NCBI GenBank assembly: GCA_023055355.1
Contig: JALJCS010000012.1
Span: forward strand, 12,994,501-13,058,500
Reading direction: 5' to 3'
Source: Agelaius tricolor
Lineage: Eukaryota; Chordata; Aves; Passeriformes; Icteridae
Length of the DNA: 64,000 nucleotides
The notes beneath the pieces were generated by a model. It made no database searches. It saw nothing but the letters and a program-made list of their open reading frames with translations, and was not told where the DNA came from. Positions 38,061-50,545 of the stretch are shown here, in pieces. Within the stretch, counting starts at the first letter, position 1. Each line of letters starts with the position of its first letter. Position numbers and translations under genes: made by a program.

Positions 38061-41000
38061 CTAAGGGGACAAAAAAAAGGCAAACAAAACAAATAATTAC
38101 AATTATTACATGTGGTTCTTAGTTCCAAGATCCCCTGGCTGCATTGCACCTGATGTACACCTTCCTCTAAGAAACCTGAAAGGCTGAGAAGAAGGGGGAG
38201 GCACATTTGCCATGCCCTCACCACCTGGGTCTCTCAGAATGGGACATCCACAGAGACAGAAAGATAGTGAAAGACCAACATGGGAACTTTTAATTTATAA
38301 TTAATTAATAGCCAAAGCTATGCTTCCTTTACTCTGGATTTCTGCTCTGACTTTGTTCAACCTTATTCCCTCTCATTTTCCCTCAGACTGGAGTCCTTTA
38401 CAATAATGGCTGCCTTTAGTTTACTGGTGGGGGCCCCATTTCTGTGCCTGAAAGTCCAGGTTGCTCCCACTCACTAATGCTGCACTTGATGCATTGGTAG
38501 CACAGGAACACACACAGCTAACAAAACCCTGCTCATGCTCAGGCTGTCACAGGCTGGAGAGACCTTTCCAAACTCAGGGCCCTTTCCTGCCCCTCTGCAG
38601 CCCAGCCAGCACAGAAGCAGTGCATGTTCTAGAATGGTACCTTGATGCAGAATTGTACTGTACACTGGAGCATGTTCCACACTGCTTTCAAAGAGGACAC
38701 TGAGCTGCTCTGCACTATTGACTATTGCTGAGAAGTGCTCTGACGAGTTCCATGAGCTCAGCCTCCACAGTAGTCCCTCCATTTGGAAATTACTGCTCTG
38801 AGAGCATCAATCCTGCTCAGTCCAGTGCTTCACATGCTTCCAAAGAGAGATGGGGGACAGTGGCTGCAGCATTCAGCTGCCCACCAGCCCAGTGGGCTGC
38901 CTGGGCTTTGGACAATGGGTCTCTTGGCTATTTCTAATCTGTATTTTTCTGCTTTCACCATCCATAAATTTGCTTTCCTCTGCTAACGAGTCTGTAAGAA
39001 GTCTTCCCTTTTCATTTTTTCAGTCCCACCAAACATGAAACTCTTATTAAATACAATTATCTCTGCATGTAGTCTAGAATAAGCATATTGTCTAAAATAA
39101 TTCTGTGCTGCCTTTTGTGGTCAGTTTTACACATAGAAGTTCACAAGCTGAAACCCACTTGAAGGAGCTCAAAATTAACTCCTTTACAGTCACAATTTAA
39201 ACATGGAGATGAAAACTTTAGTTTATGTTGATGTATTAGTGAACAACTTACAATCAGGAAGCAAGCACCAATCATGACAGCTTTCATTTTCACATCAAGG
39301 TCCATTGGGAATGAGATTCCAAAGTTATCTGTGTCTGTAAACATTTCCCTCACCATACCAGTCCACTGCTTAGAAATCCTCCCAACAGGACAAGTCTCAT
39401 CCAGAGACATCACCTATAGTTTAATATAAAAGTTTTAAAAGCATCATCAAACCTGTCATTCATAACATTCCCAAATCCATTTTGGAATAGATCTATTTAA
39501 AAGCTTCAGACTGTTATTTTAATTAATACAGTAATTAGTGCAAGGGTTTGTACCAAAAGGCAATCAGACTATCAGAAAGTTGGTCTAAAGTATCAGAGGT
39601 GTGAACTTGATTCTGAATCTGACTTGGAAGTTCAATTCCTTGATGGTGCTGGGATACACACTCTGCTGGAAGTGCTGTCTTTTAGCCAGGAAAGTGAATT
39701 AGTTTCTCTTGCCACTCATCAGGAACCGCTCCAGTGAAAATTAAACAAATGACATTCTTCTGCTCAAAAGCAGAGGTTAGCCCTCTGGCAACATTACATT
39801 TATCTAAAGTTAGAGCCACTCTTCTGGGTCATGTGAAAGCTTAGTTTCCAAACTAAAATTATATACATTTTCTGTAGTAACTATTTGCAACATTATTTTA
39901 AACATTAAATTGTAGCTTTGTATCTTTTACTTAATGTCCACAAAAACAATGTTGCATTCACCAATATTATTTTTAAAGGAAAATTGTAACTCTTCACTCA
40001 TTCAACTCTGTATTTCAAGTCTAAATTATCTTAACTTAGTAGTTCATTGAATGATTATTAGATGATTAAATAAGGGATTGAAGGAAGTCATTTTAATAAA
40101 TACCTGATACAACTTATTATATTTTCTTTAGACCCTGACATAACAGATTCAAAAAGATTTTGCTGCTAAATATATCAATTATTTCTGTGCAGCCACAGAG
40201 AATTCTCAGTGATCACTGATGAGTGGCTTTAACACGTAATTTCTGGAAGTTTTTCTGGTTTATCTAGAGTAATTTAGGTATCTAGAGAAGTCATTTGATT
40301 ATACCAGCATTAAAAGATGATGTAGAAATTAATATATACAATTAAATTGATAGGTAGTAAGTTGAGCAACAAACTAATACCAAACTACTATCTCAAAAAC
40401 AGATACATGCAAACAATTTTTACATTGCATACCTCAAAATGAATGTCCTCACAACACCGGCACACAACACACGGGCCATTAATTTTCAGAATATCCTTTC
40501 TTTTCTCATCTTGAATGGTAAACTTTGGCAGGCAGACATGCCAGTTCTGGACAACATAACCAACTATTGTTCCTGGAGGCGCCTGGACTTCCAGCTTCAC
40601 AAGGAAGAGAAAACCTCCGAGTGAATGATCATGCTGTCATATGCTAGTGAGACAAAACCCACACCAGCACACAAATGAAAAACAACCTATTTTTCCACAA
40701 CAACCTGGCCTTACAAAGCATTTTGCTGTGAGTGTTTTCAGAAGACCACTCAGATTGCAGACCTCTTATTCAGCTTTTGCCTTCAAGAAAAAAGTAAGAG
40801 ACTCCTCAGGCTCTGGAGGCACACAAGCTATGCATCCACAATATAAAGACCAAAGTCCAGTGAAAGAAAGGCAGTGAATATCCCAAAAGCTTTCAGTGAA
40901 GGCATTATAGGGTGCAGCTACTACAAATGCCTCAGCAGGAGCTCTGAGTAGGCTTAGACTTAGAGTTTCAGAAGTTGTATCATTCCAGAATTATGTTAAT

Positions 41001-44000
41001 ATTTAAAAAACCTCATGATCTCCTATGTTGAATGCCACTATAGCTTTCAGAGCTGTAAAATGAAAACTAGCTGTTAGTCTCTGAAAGCTGTTGCCTTCTT
41101 GTTCCATTCCAAATGCAGATTTCAGCACCAGCCACAATTTCCCCAGGATGCTGCTCAGTCAGACTTTCCACTACCCCAATCAGAAGTGGCCAGCGAGCCC
41201 AAGTGCTGCAGCTCACTTCCCTCTGCCCAGACCAAGAACCCCACAGATCTCTCTTCCCACCCCTTACTGGCAAAACCCTGGCTCATTTCACCTCAAGGCC
41301 ACCTTAGAGCTGCACAGGAGGTGCCTGTCTGAGGAGGAGGAAGGCAGAGAGAGGCAGATCTCACCTCCTGCAGGCAGCAGGGGCAGCAGCAGGCGCTGCA
41401 GCGCAGGGGCCTGTGCAGCCTTATCACCTCGCGGCCCAGGTTATCAGTTATCCTCATGGTGAAGGGCCGGGAGGGCCCGCAGCAGTTCCTGGTCAGGCAA
41501 TCAGTGTCCTCTGCTGCAAAGTACACCCTCTGCCCCAGGGCGTTCTTCAGCTCGTATTTGTTGTTTTCTTCAAAGCCAGTCACAACTGAAAAATGAGGAA
41601 AAACCAGCTAAATTCCTAGGAGGGTCTGGTCAGACAATTCCTGCTCTTTGGGAAGGCAAAGCCTCTCTCAAAGTCTGTCAGAGGCAGCTCCTGGCGAAGG
41701 GAAATGATGGAAAGGACCCTCAAGCAGTGAAGCCTGATGAAGGAGTTTAAGGGAAGAAGCCACCATGAGCAAGGACATGTGGGAAAAAACTGAGATTCCC
41801 ATCTGTCCCCAGTGTCCCCCCTGTCCACAGGCACCTGAATAAGCACCACCATTACCAATAGCACAGCAGGGAAGGTTCTCAGGGGAGAATTGAATGGATA
41901 AGAGTTAAAGAGAGTTGTGAATTTGGGGGTGAAGCCAGAAAAGGGCACAAATAAGTTCAGAATAAGAAAGCCACAAAAAACCCTCCCAGTCAAGAATTAC
42001 AGCAGCATACATCAAAAGCAACAAGAGCCAGGACAGAAATTTTAATTAATTTCTATAACAAATGAGAGCACTCTTATAAGCTGTAGAAAGAACCAGAAAG
42101 AAAAATGCAGCAGTAACATTAGAGGTTATCTGGGATGTATGGTCTATTTTATTCCCTCTATTTGACAGACATTGATAACACAACTTGGATCTTCTTAAAG
42201 CACAGAATGAGGGGAGCAGAAGGAAAGCCACTCAGTTTGCTAAAATAGCAGGATTGCCTGTAAAAGGGATCAAAGCCACATGCTAGTCCATGGATTTAGG
42301 TGGGATATGACAAGACAGAAAATAAAATCTTTAAGTAAGGAAGAGAGTAGAAATCATTGTTAACAGTAACATTGGAAATGTGTGGCTTCATCTATATTTA
42401 GCTATATATATCAACTACAGCATTTATAACCAAGATTATTCAGTTGCATTGCTGTGTATCTTTTGAGATATGGAACCTGCTGAAAATCTTCTTCCTTCCT
42501 ATTTTTCCTTCCTCTCCTCCACTTCTTCAGGACTTCTGCAGGAATTGAGACAGGTAATACAAGACAAAGGTGGTAATCACCTTAAAAATAGTGTCAAATA
42601 AAGCCTAAACTTCACTCTTCTTGGGATTATTAGATTTAAATACTTTGTACTTACTCTCGAGAACTTCAAGTTGCTGATGAATTAATATCTGGTCAATCTG
42701 GTCATGGTTGAAAAATTAAACAGAAGAAACAGTTAACAAGTTACAACTGAGAAAAATGTCGTTTCAAGAATCGCTGCTGTTTCATTTTAGAATTAAAATG
42801 CATGGATCAAGACCCTGTGCAGAGGCAGATTATCTCCCATTTAAGCTATGGAAGAGCTCACTCCCCTCCCTGGCCTGTCCCCTGCCAGGTTAGCACAGAG
42901 TGCTCCAGGGCACGGAGCTGATGGGGGAGCTGAACCCAAACTGGTCTGGGGACAAGCACACAGGGCTCACACACCTGTGCCCCTTTCAGGACTCAGAGAG
43001 CTCTCACATCATGTCCCAGAGACTCCACACAGACAAAAGCAGGAAATGGGGGTATTTTGGAGTAGAAGCCCAGCTACTGCTCAGCTCTAAGGAAAATTCA
43101 GGGGAAAATCAGCCTCTCCTCACTAGTGAGTTTTTTTTTGCCCCTTTTTCTTTTAGCACTTTGCAGAACTGGCAGCAATACATCAGTATTAATCTTTCCA
43201 GTGCTGAGATGAACTGTATTTTACACTACAAAGACATACTCAGTAATGTGGAAACAATCCTAATTTTGCTATTAGCGTTCTCTATGCTGTGAAGTCTGAC
43301 TGGCAGCTCTACTAACAATATTAAGAGGTGTGAAGAAAGCATCATATAGAAAATTAAGTGCTTCTAATGTGCTAGAGTTTCCCATATAATAGGCATTTAT
43401 TCTATGCACCTTTTCAAAATACATTACATCTCCCAAAGAGTAACTTCAGAAATGGGAGGGATGTATGACAGACCTCTGTCTCTCATCCTTTAACACTCTA
43501 CCTTCCAGAAAGATACTCCATGAACAAGTGCTGCATCTCTAACAGGTATCTCTGCATTCAGACAACAGAAAAGGCTCCACTTGGCAGCAGGAGCCTATTC
43601 AGCTGCATCACAGCCAGATGCTTTATTTGGCTATTTCATGGGTGCAGGCTGCTTCCCAGAGCAGAATGCCTCATCTCTAGGGAAGGAGGAAGGGTGCAGG
43701 TACCTGTGTGAGGTACTCCAGTCCAGGAGGGCAGTTGGGAATAGAAGGAGGGATAGGCATCCAGATGGTCCCATCCATGGTGGGCTGGCTCTGGACAGGT
43801 GGAGGGACAAATCCACCTGGGAACCCCATGGGCTGTGCCTGGAATCCATAGTTCCCTGCACCTGTGACGTTTGGCATGGTAGGAGAGATGTGGTTATGAA
43901 GGTTAAATGTTGGAAAATAATTGCCCTGTCCATCTTCAGAAGAGTAACTTATTAACTCTTTGGAACTATGGAGATACTTATACCTTATTTATTTCAGTTA

Positions 44001-46232
44001 TGAATACAATAACTCTTATGAAGGGAGTTACACTGTCGTGGGAGGTTCTGATGCCTCACACAAAACCAAACCAAATAGATAAAAAAAATTGCACCATTCT
44101 TAAATACAGAAGAAATTTCATTCACATAGAGACAGTCAATTCAAAAAACAGAAATAAATAAATGAAGGTTATTTCTAAGTAGAGAAGAAAGAATACTTTA
44201 AATTACATTAAAAGCATTGGCTTTTATGCACTGTCAGTTGAGCAAATGAGGAATTTCAATACAAAGTTTTCCTGGAACTATACCTTCTACTTTTGTGAAA
44301 GGAAATGTCCTTTTAGCAAAGTTCATCTATAGTTTTCAAACAGTTGACTGGTAGACTTTCAGCCACACCAGTTTAGCACCAAATTTTACAATACATTACA
44401 ACACGTGAACCAGTGCACGTGAAAGTTCAGGCTGTGGCCAGGGTGCCTCAGGTGATGTAAGGTGGCCACATCACTGACCCCAGAGAAGAATCCTCCCTTG
44501 GGAATTCAAAATCACTTTTATGTCTGAGCACAGGCTTTGCAAACCAACTACCTCCTGCTATTGTGTGCACATACAATTAATCAAAATAACAATGGCCCTG
44601 CAACTTCCACGGCACAAGCAGTGAGTGCTTGCTCCCTGCTACAGCCAGCGGTACTTACACACCTCAGAGCGCCTTGTCCCAGGATGCACAAGCTTTAATT
44701 TATGAACAGCACAGTAACTTTGGCCAAACATTTTGCTTTTTACCTCTGACTTATGCTCTGAGCCTGATTGTTAGATATTTATTGTGATTTGGTTCTTCAG
44801 AAAGAAATCATTGCCAGAATGAGAGAAGCTGTTCAGGAGGGCTGCATTTTGAAGTGGAGCAGAAAACGAGACAGAAGAGGAGAGAGCAAGTGAGGGAAAG
44901 TGTAAGGTGTAACCACCTGCAAAGTACAGCAACAGAGTAAGAAACAGGAACTGAATACATGCAGAACTGCAAGAGAAAAACAAGTCTTTCTTCACTTCTG
45001 TACTTCTATAGGAAAATAAAGGAAACACTGAAGTAACATGGCAATTAAAAAGTCTGATTACCAGTAAGAACCTGCTGTGCATGAGTTGCAATCAGTAACA
45101 TCCAGCAAACCTGCCTAGCAAACTCCCCACAGTGACCACTGAGGAACACCTGACATTTTTAACTCCTACCCCTGCTTAGCACATACTAAAATGTAGAGCC
45201 ACAAAGGAAAGAAATGACCTTTCAGCAAAACAGAAGTTAAAAGAAACTCTATAGAATTAATAGCAGAAAGGTAAATTGGAGATGATCACCCTTTTCCGAC
45301 CCCATATTCCCCATGCTTATTTCCCAATGGTCTCACAGATCTGTAACCAAGCCACCCACCTTGGTAAGCCCCAGGGACCTGCTGAGGGGAGCCATAGGGC
45401 ATTCCAGGTGCTGTGGCAGGTGGAGGTCCTGGAAGAATGAAAATACACTCTGAGTATGGATCATTTCCTCCTGCCCTGGGTGAAAGATCCCCAGCACTGA
45501 CTTCTTTTCCAGAGTACACACAGAACAAAATCTAGGCAGCTGTTTTCTGTACAGCAAAAATACACATCAAGATCGTATTGATGAGCAATGTATGCATCAA
45601 CAAAAGTGACTGGAGTTCTGGTCCTTAAAGCACAGAAAACAGACAGGTACTGCCCAGGATGTCATGAAGATGTCACAGAATCACAGAATTGTTCAGCTGG
45701 GAAGGGACCTCCTGAGATCATCCAATCCAAGCAGGGTCAGTTCACTCTGCCTGGAGCAAAGATGCTTTTGTTCATTGATATTTAGAAAGAGGCTTGAATT
45801 CAAAGCATTGCCAGGAACTGACAGGCTGCCCTCCAGTACAGAACATGGCAGAGAGCCATTTCCCTCTGTGTAAAACCTTTTCTCCCAACTTCTTCAAGTT
45901 GAGATTACAGTAATGCCACACCAGCAGATGAGGAGTGTTACGGATTTAAAAACATTTACCATCTTCAGTTTTTAATAATAAGTAACTTGAATTTCAAGAT
46001 TACTAAATTATTTATTATTTTTGCTTAACATCAGAAATCAAGATCTGAAAATATAAGCTCTGCATTTTGTAAAATCTTCCATTTTAAAATGTAAATAATT
46101 TCAGGTTAAAACGTTCATACATATTTCATATAATTAGAATGTAAGCTAATAGGTAAGCTAATATTGCTTGAATGTGCTGTCTTTGATGTTAGCAAAAGTT
46201 GACATTTTGGTTATATTTTACTCACCTTGCAT
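38028..46232 (-). CDS. PLSCR1: Phospholipid scramblase, PLSCR1/PLSCR2-like, complete coding region
   Basis: Phospholipid scramblases are single-pass membrane proteins linked to Ca2+-triggered lipid movement across the plasma membrane; PLSCR1 also enters the nucleus and is interferon-induced. Eight coding exons (46232-46226, 45428-45360, 43861-43704, 42697-42655, 41585-41365, 40594-40433, 39413-39252, 38060-38028) sum to 855 nt, or 284 residues plus stop, with every GT-AG junction in phase. Visible parts are a Pro-rich N-terminus (about 3-70), [11 protein letters not shown] before the scramblase core, the palmitoylation-type cysteine cluster CSACCCPCC (155-163), [10 protein letters not shown] where human PLSCR1 has its import signal, a Ca2+-loop-like segment D247-D258 ([12 protein letters not shown]), and a C-terminal membrane helix (about 262-279). 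Core residues favour PLSCR1/2 over PLSCR4; whether the true orthologue is PLSCR1 or PLSCR2 is unresolved. Confidence 0.92.
39252..39413 (-). CDS. PLSCR1: PLSCR1-like exon with Ca2+ loop and membrane helix
   Basis: A 54-codon exon encoding [19 protein letters not shown] through [12 protein letters not shown]. It includes the acidic loop [12 protein letters not shown] and most of the C-terminal hydrophobic helix. The acceptor is AACTATAG and the donor ATT|GTAAGT. Confidence 0.96.
40433..40594 (-). CDS. PLSCR1: PLSCR1-like core exon (54 codons)
   Basis: The exon encodes [20 protein letters not shown] through [15 protein letters not shown], the conserved middle of the scramblase beta-barrel. It starts and ends in phase 0. 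The acceptor is GTGAAG and the donor GAG|GTATGC. Confidence 0.96.
41365..41585 (-). CDS. PLSCR1: PLSCR1-like exon with cysteine cluster
   Basis: A 221-nt exon encoding [20 protein letters not shown], then [20 protein letters not shown] and [13 protein letters not shown] at its end. It holds the palmitoylation-type Cys cluster. The donor is CAGGAG|GTGAGA. It is noticeably more GC-rich than its neighbours. Confidence 0.96.
42655..42697 (-). CDS. PLSCR1: PLSCR1-like 43-nt exon
   Basis: This short exon encodes [14 protein letters not shown] plus one base. It matches the IDQILIHQQ segment of human PLSCR1. The acceptor is ATGACCAG and the donor GAGA|GTAAGT. Confidence 0.93.
43704..43861 (-). CDS. 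PLSCR1: PLSCR1-like exon ending [11 protein letters not shown]
   Basis: A 158-nt exon with acceptor CGTCACAG and donor ACACAG|GTACCT. It encodes a Gly/Pro-rich linker followed by [20 protein letters not shown], the conserved entry into the scramblase core. Confidence 0.92.
45360..45428 (-). CDS. PLSCR1: PLSCR1-like Pro-rich exon
   Basis: A 69-nt exon with acceptor ATTCTTCCAG and donor ACCAAG|GTGGGT. It encodes [16 protein letters not shown] followed by VPGAYQ, comparable to the proline-rich, WW/SH3-ligand-type N-terminus of PLSCR1. It is in phase 1 on both sides. Confidence 0.85.
45672..45900 (-). mobile_element. CR1 LINE 3' fragment, antisense
   Basis: On the plus strand GTCACAGAATCACAGAATTG, GGGAAGGGACCTCC and GAGATCATCCAATCCAA form the reverse complement of the avian CR1 3' end. 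The core at 45672-45735 is clear. The remainder to about 45900 is divergent and its limit is uncertain. It lies in a PLSCR1-like intron. Confidence 0.75.
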
Positions 46233-46254
46233 TGTTGAAGATCTGCTTGTAATT
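46226..46254 (-). CDS. PLSCR1: PLSCR1-like exon carrying the start codon (29 nt)
   Basis: Acceptor TTTTGCAG and donor CAAG|GTGAGT bound a 29-nt exon. It contains ATG at 46232-46230, and only ATG CAA G is coding. The G joins GA of the next exon to give Gly. The frame is open through the upstream part of the exon (ITSRSST before the Met), so a further upstream coding exon cannot be excluded. Confidence 0.65.
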
Positions 46255-48384
46255 CTGCAAAAGAACATTTTTGTCTCATGATTTTTTACATACATACTTT
46301 CACATAAGAGCTATTCAGAGTTCTCTATTATTGATAAAAGATATTTGTCTCTCTAAACTATATGGGAAAGTCAAATTACAAATACAAGGAAAAAACCCTT
46401 AAATATCTCAGCTTCCTTCTAGGCTATGTCTCAACTACTACTTAAGTCTGAGTTTTCTATGCCTACAGTCATGCTTTGAGTATCCTGAAATCATCCTCAA
46501 CTCAGAAGAGCATTGGGATGTGCAAGACTCCACTGTGCAGCCATTCAGAAATATCCTGTAATTCATATGAACAATTTACTGCAGTAATTTAAGGGCAGCT
46601 GGCTCAGTGTATTGATGTTGCCCACAAAACCTGCTCAGGTAAACCAGTTCTTCAAGCTATTCCATTTCTCTAGTGGTACTACTAAATAACACATATCCAA
46701 TATTTGCCTTCACAGGATAACAAAGTGTGGTTACCAAGAGAAATAAAAAAAAAAAAAAAAACCAAACTAAAACTAACCAAACAACACAGCCCACAGCAAA
46801 AAAAAAAAAAAAAACAAAAAAAAAAACAAAAAAAAAAAAAAAAAAAACCAAAAAACGAAAAACCACACAAAACAATCTAACCCAAACAAAAACTACACAA
46901 AAAACCCAAAAACCCCCACTTACTGATACCGCTTAAACCTTGAGAGTTATCTCTTTCTCTGGGGTAATGAGTGAAGCAAGACAACAGCAGCAACTGCTAT
47001 TACAGACAGATCCAAAACAGCCAGGAGATCAAAACATGGAACTGTAAAAAAGAATGGTACAGGCACTCATTTTTAATAAGATTGAAAGCTTTAAAATAAA
47101 AAAAAAAAATCTAGTTGTTCTCTAGAAATAATCCAATTCAAGTTAAACCATGAGTATAATTTGTCTGTTATGATTCTTCTAACTACTTCATTTCAATGAG
47201 GATGGCTGGTCAAAGCTGGGAAGTGAAACTGAAAGCAATTCCTTCCTGTTTTTCATTCTCTGAGTAAAAGCAGCTCTCACGGGGCGATGCCTGATTGCTT
47301 CTGGAATGTCATGCAGATTCAGTTGCTCTTAAATTCCTTTTTAATATACTTCTTCTACTTTACTAACTCTTCTTTACTAACAAATTCACTGTCCTGTTAC
47401 ACATACTTTAATTGGGTTCTGGTCATAGGGTAGATTGGATTGTAGTCACTGTAGGAATGTAGGAATATCACAAATTATAGAAGAATAAAACTAGCAAAAG
47501 ATCAGTTTATGCAGTGAAATGTTCCAGCAACATGAACTTCAATGAAATACTGAGAATTATAACTAAACCCCTTGGTAAAGGGAGAGTAGAGAGAGAATCA
47601 CATGATTTATTTAAAAGAAAGCCTTTGTAATCGTCCAGAATCTTTCATTGTCCCTATAATCACACACACCAGCCACTGTACAATCTAGGATTTAGAAAAG
47701 GTTGATGTGCTCTGTAGTAGGAAGTAATAAAGATTTTACAAAGCTCAGCCCTCATTTCATCCCTAGATCCTTTTTTATGAATGTCTATGTTTCTTTCTGG
47801 TCACTTTCTCATTTTCAGAACTACATAAACCAGCTGCATGTCCCTTAGCCTGATGCATGTCACTAGATATGCTGCAAGTAATTATGTCCTAATTATGTTA
47901 ACTATAGGTCTTCTGCTTTTTATCAGAAAAATAGAATACTAGCATGACAAGTAGATTCATTTCTTCTCCAGCTCAGTAAAATGTTGCAAAGAGCACGTTA
48001 ATGTAATGTAAGCTCCCAAGCATAAACATGCTTAGTTACACAACAAGCCAGGCCCTTTCCAAGATTTCCAAGAAGTTGTAATATTCAAAAAGCAGGAAGC
48101 TGAATAACCAGGAGGCATGCAATAGTTTCAATAGTTTTCCTTTTGAGGCTTTTTTTTTTTTTTTTTTAACGTTGCATTCTCTTAGACTGTTCAGCCCCTG
48201 GATTTGAACCCTGACCGCTGGAGAAACAGTATGCTTAAAAAATCATCTCATTGATCTATTTAAATGAGTTGGTTAAGATGTTAATGTTAAGAAATGTTAA
48301 GAAAACATTATTCAGAGAAGGAATTACTCTTTCTTTTGTTCTGATGGAGAAGGATACAGAAGGATACCCTGTCCCTTACAGTGG
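46255..48384 (-). other. PLSCR1: PLSCR1-like intron upstream of the start exon
   Basis: AT-rich sequence between the start-codon exon and the CpG island, presumed to be the first intron. It contains the A-rich low-complexity tract at 46742-46916, a T-run at 48150-48167, and no convincing extra coding exon. Confidence 0.55.
46742..46916. repeat. A-rich low-complexity tract
   Basis: Long A runs are interrupted by single C or CC (AAAACAAAAAAAAAACAAAA type). The Lys/Thr-rich plus-strand frame and the Phe/Val-rich minus-strand frame here are products of this composition. Confidence 0.95.
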
Positions 48385-48850
48385 CTTTTCTCCCGGGAGC
48401 GCAGCCCCGGCAGCACAGCCCGGTCCCCGCGCGGGGCTCAGGCTCGGCGGGACATGGAGCGATGCGCCCATCCCCGGGCACGGGGCCGCGGCTGCCTCGC
48501 CCGAGGGGCTCTCCGGGACAGCCCGGGCAGCAGCAGCAGCAGCACCTCCCTTACCCCAGTCCCTGCCAGCGAGTTCCTCCTCTGCAGGGAGCAGTTCCAA
48601 GCCAGCCGCGCTGCCCAGCCGGACACACGCGGGGCTCCCCGCCCCAGCCCCGCGGATCCCTGCCCATGCCGTGAGGAGAGCCCCGGGATACCTGGCGGGA
48701 GCGCCCGCAAGGAGCCCCGCTCGCTGAGGAGGCTCCGCTGTGCCCGTGTCCGTCCCGCGAGCTCCCAGCGCTGCGGGGCGGGAGCGAGGGCAGGGCAGGC
48801 AGCAGTTTCCTGCCCGGAGCCCAGCCCTGCCCAGAAACGCCGGTATTTCA
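48385..48850 (-). promoter_or_regulatory. PLSCR1: CpG island, likely promoter and first exon of the PLSCR1-like gene
   Basis: A sharp CpG-dense block 2.1 kb upstream of the start-codon exon on the same strand. It contains two minus-strand donor-like sites that could end a non-coding first exon: GGG|GTAAGG (exon end 48555) and CCAG|GTATCC (near 48688). A short (CAG)n run lies at about 48528-48543. Human PLSCR1 likewise begins with a non-coding exon. No TATA box is evident. Confidence 0.65.
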
Positions 48851-48871
48851 ACAGCTTCGCTATTCGTGACA

Positions 48872-48884
48872 TTTTCTTTTTCCA
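48872..48884 (-). promoter_or_regulatory. Candidate interferon-stimulated response element
   Basis: The minus strand reads TGGAAAAAGAAAATG, matching the GAAANNGAAA core of an ISRE directly upstream of the PLSCR1-like CpG island. Interferon induction is established for mammalian PLSCR1. The core is A-rich and could arise by chance. Confidence 0.3.
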
Positions 48885-50252
48885 TGTCTATCGGCAACAA
48901 TGCTGATTCAGTCCTTTTACAATTAATTAATTCATTAATTAGCTCAATTTCTGCCGTTTAGTCAGCGGACATCAGGTTGCATACACGTGATAACGCCAAG
49001 TTCTATATCCACCCTGAAAAGAGAACAAATGTATCTGGAACAATTTTGCCTTGCTTATAAGGCAGGATCTCAGGAAGAAAAATATATTTATGTGGACTTC
49101 ATAGTTACAGGAAGAAGAATGTACAACAATGAATTGTTTGGGAAACAAAGGACTTGGAGAAAGCTGGCTCACGCCCTGATTAACAGCTCTGACGAACAGA
49201 TCTTCTGCATCCTCTTTTGTACATTCATGCACATCAGATTGGAGCTGCTGTTGTCCACCTATCCCAAAGGAAAGTTTCTTCAAAGAAAACTATATTTCAT
49301 GTAAACCACATCAATTAATCACAGTAATTGGTGCATGCATAAAACCCAAGACTGGGGATTCAATAAGTGCAGTTCACCTTGTACATACTCTGTAGTCTTT
49401 GTCTTCAACCTCCCAAAATAAGGTCTCCATTTCAATATTGAACTTTCCATAAACAATATTAAACCAAAAAAACCCCACCCCAAACTATTGTTCTAGCCCT
49501 GCACTCGATTTCACCTAAACACCAGATTTGACAGGGATTTGAAGATTTTATTTTGCTTGTTTCCTCAGGTACAGAAGAATCTAATCTAAAGCTGACTAGC
49601 ATTTTCCCCACACATCTGCACTGAGTCCACTAAGAGGATTAATAGCAGACACCAAGAAATAGGTTTTAAACATCTCTTAAGAAATAGGTATAGAATTATT
49701 TGACATGGTTGGAAAATTATAAATACATGGAAGCTTTTGATACTACCCTTCTTTTTTACAGGAATATAGTATAGTTATATTTAACTTCAGATTTATACAC
49801 TGAAATTGAAACTGTATTGCCAAGCAAACATGACTTTTTTACACAGAGTTGAACACTATTTCTTAGATGAGAATATCATTGTCCTACCAGAGAGAACAAA
49901 GATAGCAGCATATCTCTTCCTCTCACATATCTGTAAGTAGGGGAAAAACTTATTCACCTGCAGTGGCAGAAAAAAAGATGACATGATTCACAAAATACAA
50001 ACTAATTTATCAGTCTTTCCCAGATCAAATAATGCCTTTTCTTATCTAGCTAGGATCATTGATGTAACTGACAGTCAGTGCTTTTCTGTTAGATCAGGGG
50101 GTTGAAATGGCCAGTACCTTTTAATTGTGTGCAGATTTAATCAGCAGGGGAATGCCTAAAACATTAAGAAAGAAAGTTAGAATTGTTTCAGGAGAAATAA
50201 GAAAATGACCATGCTCCTAGTAATTTAGTCTTTTAGGTTTAAGCATGTTTAC

Positions 50253-50545
50253 CTGAAAAGAAACATTCTGTGTAGATTCTTGACCCCAATTTCTAAGATT
50301 TCTGTGTCGCTTATGGTTTGGATATTCAGAACATTACTTTCTACTGCTTTAAGTTCTGATGCTCCTGATGCTGGCTCCTCATCTGATCCTGTGGTGTCCA
50401 GCACCAGAAGTGGGACCAGTTCCTGCACCCTCTTCTCATGCAGAGGTCTCCAGCAAGCTGGAGTTGGGCTGGTGGAAGCAGCTCTCATCTCTCTTGTTAA
50501 CATCCCCTCACCAGCGTCTTTTCTCTCAGTGCTCAGGCAGGACAT
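50253..50545 (-). CDS. Candidate unrecognised exon, 97 codons
   Basis: A minus-strand segment open throughout, bounded by a strong acceptor (GTCCCCTCACACAG) and a canonical donor (TTTTCAG|GTAAAC). It would encode a hydrophilic, acidic peptide (LVLDTTGSDEEPASGASEL, then NVLNIQTISDTEILEIGVKN). Its start phase 0 fits the end of the membrane-span segment at 55110-55240, for which it could be a cytoplasmic tail. The opposite strand is also open, so coding potential is not proved. I recognise no family. Confidence 0.22.

Noticed and set aside
46657..46936. Lys/Thr-rich and Phe/Val-rich frames
   Set aside because: Translation of an A-rich low-complexity tract.
48181..48233. tRNA-like B box (GGTTCAAATCC on the minus strand)
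   Set aside because: No A box at the right distance, and the T-stem does not pair beyond two bases. Chance match.
48251..48906. Several frames of 97-174 codons on both strands over the second CpG island
   Set aside because: Same composition effect. None joins in phase with the PLSCR1-like start exon, so it is best read as promoter and non-coding first exon.
48972..49304. About 105-codon frames open on both strands
   Set aside because: Each looks protein-like in part, but they exclude one another and neither has convincing splice sites. Possibly a chance open stretch, or a downstream exon of the speculative minus-strand gene, which I could not support.
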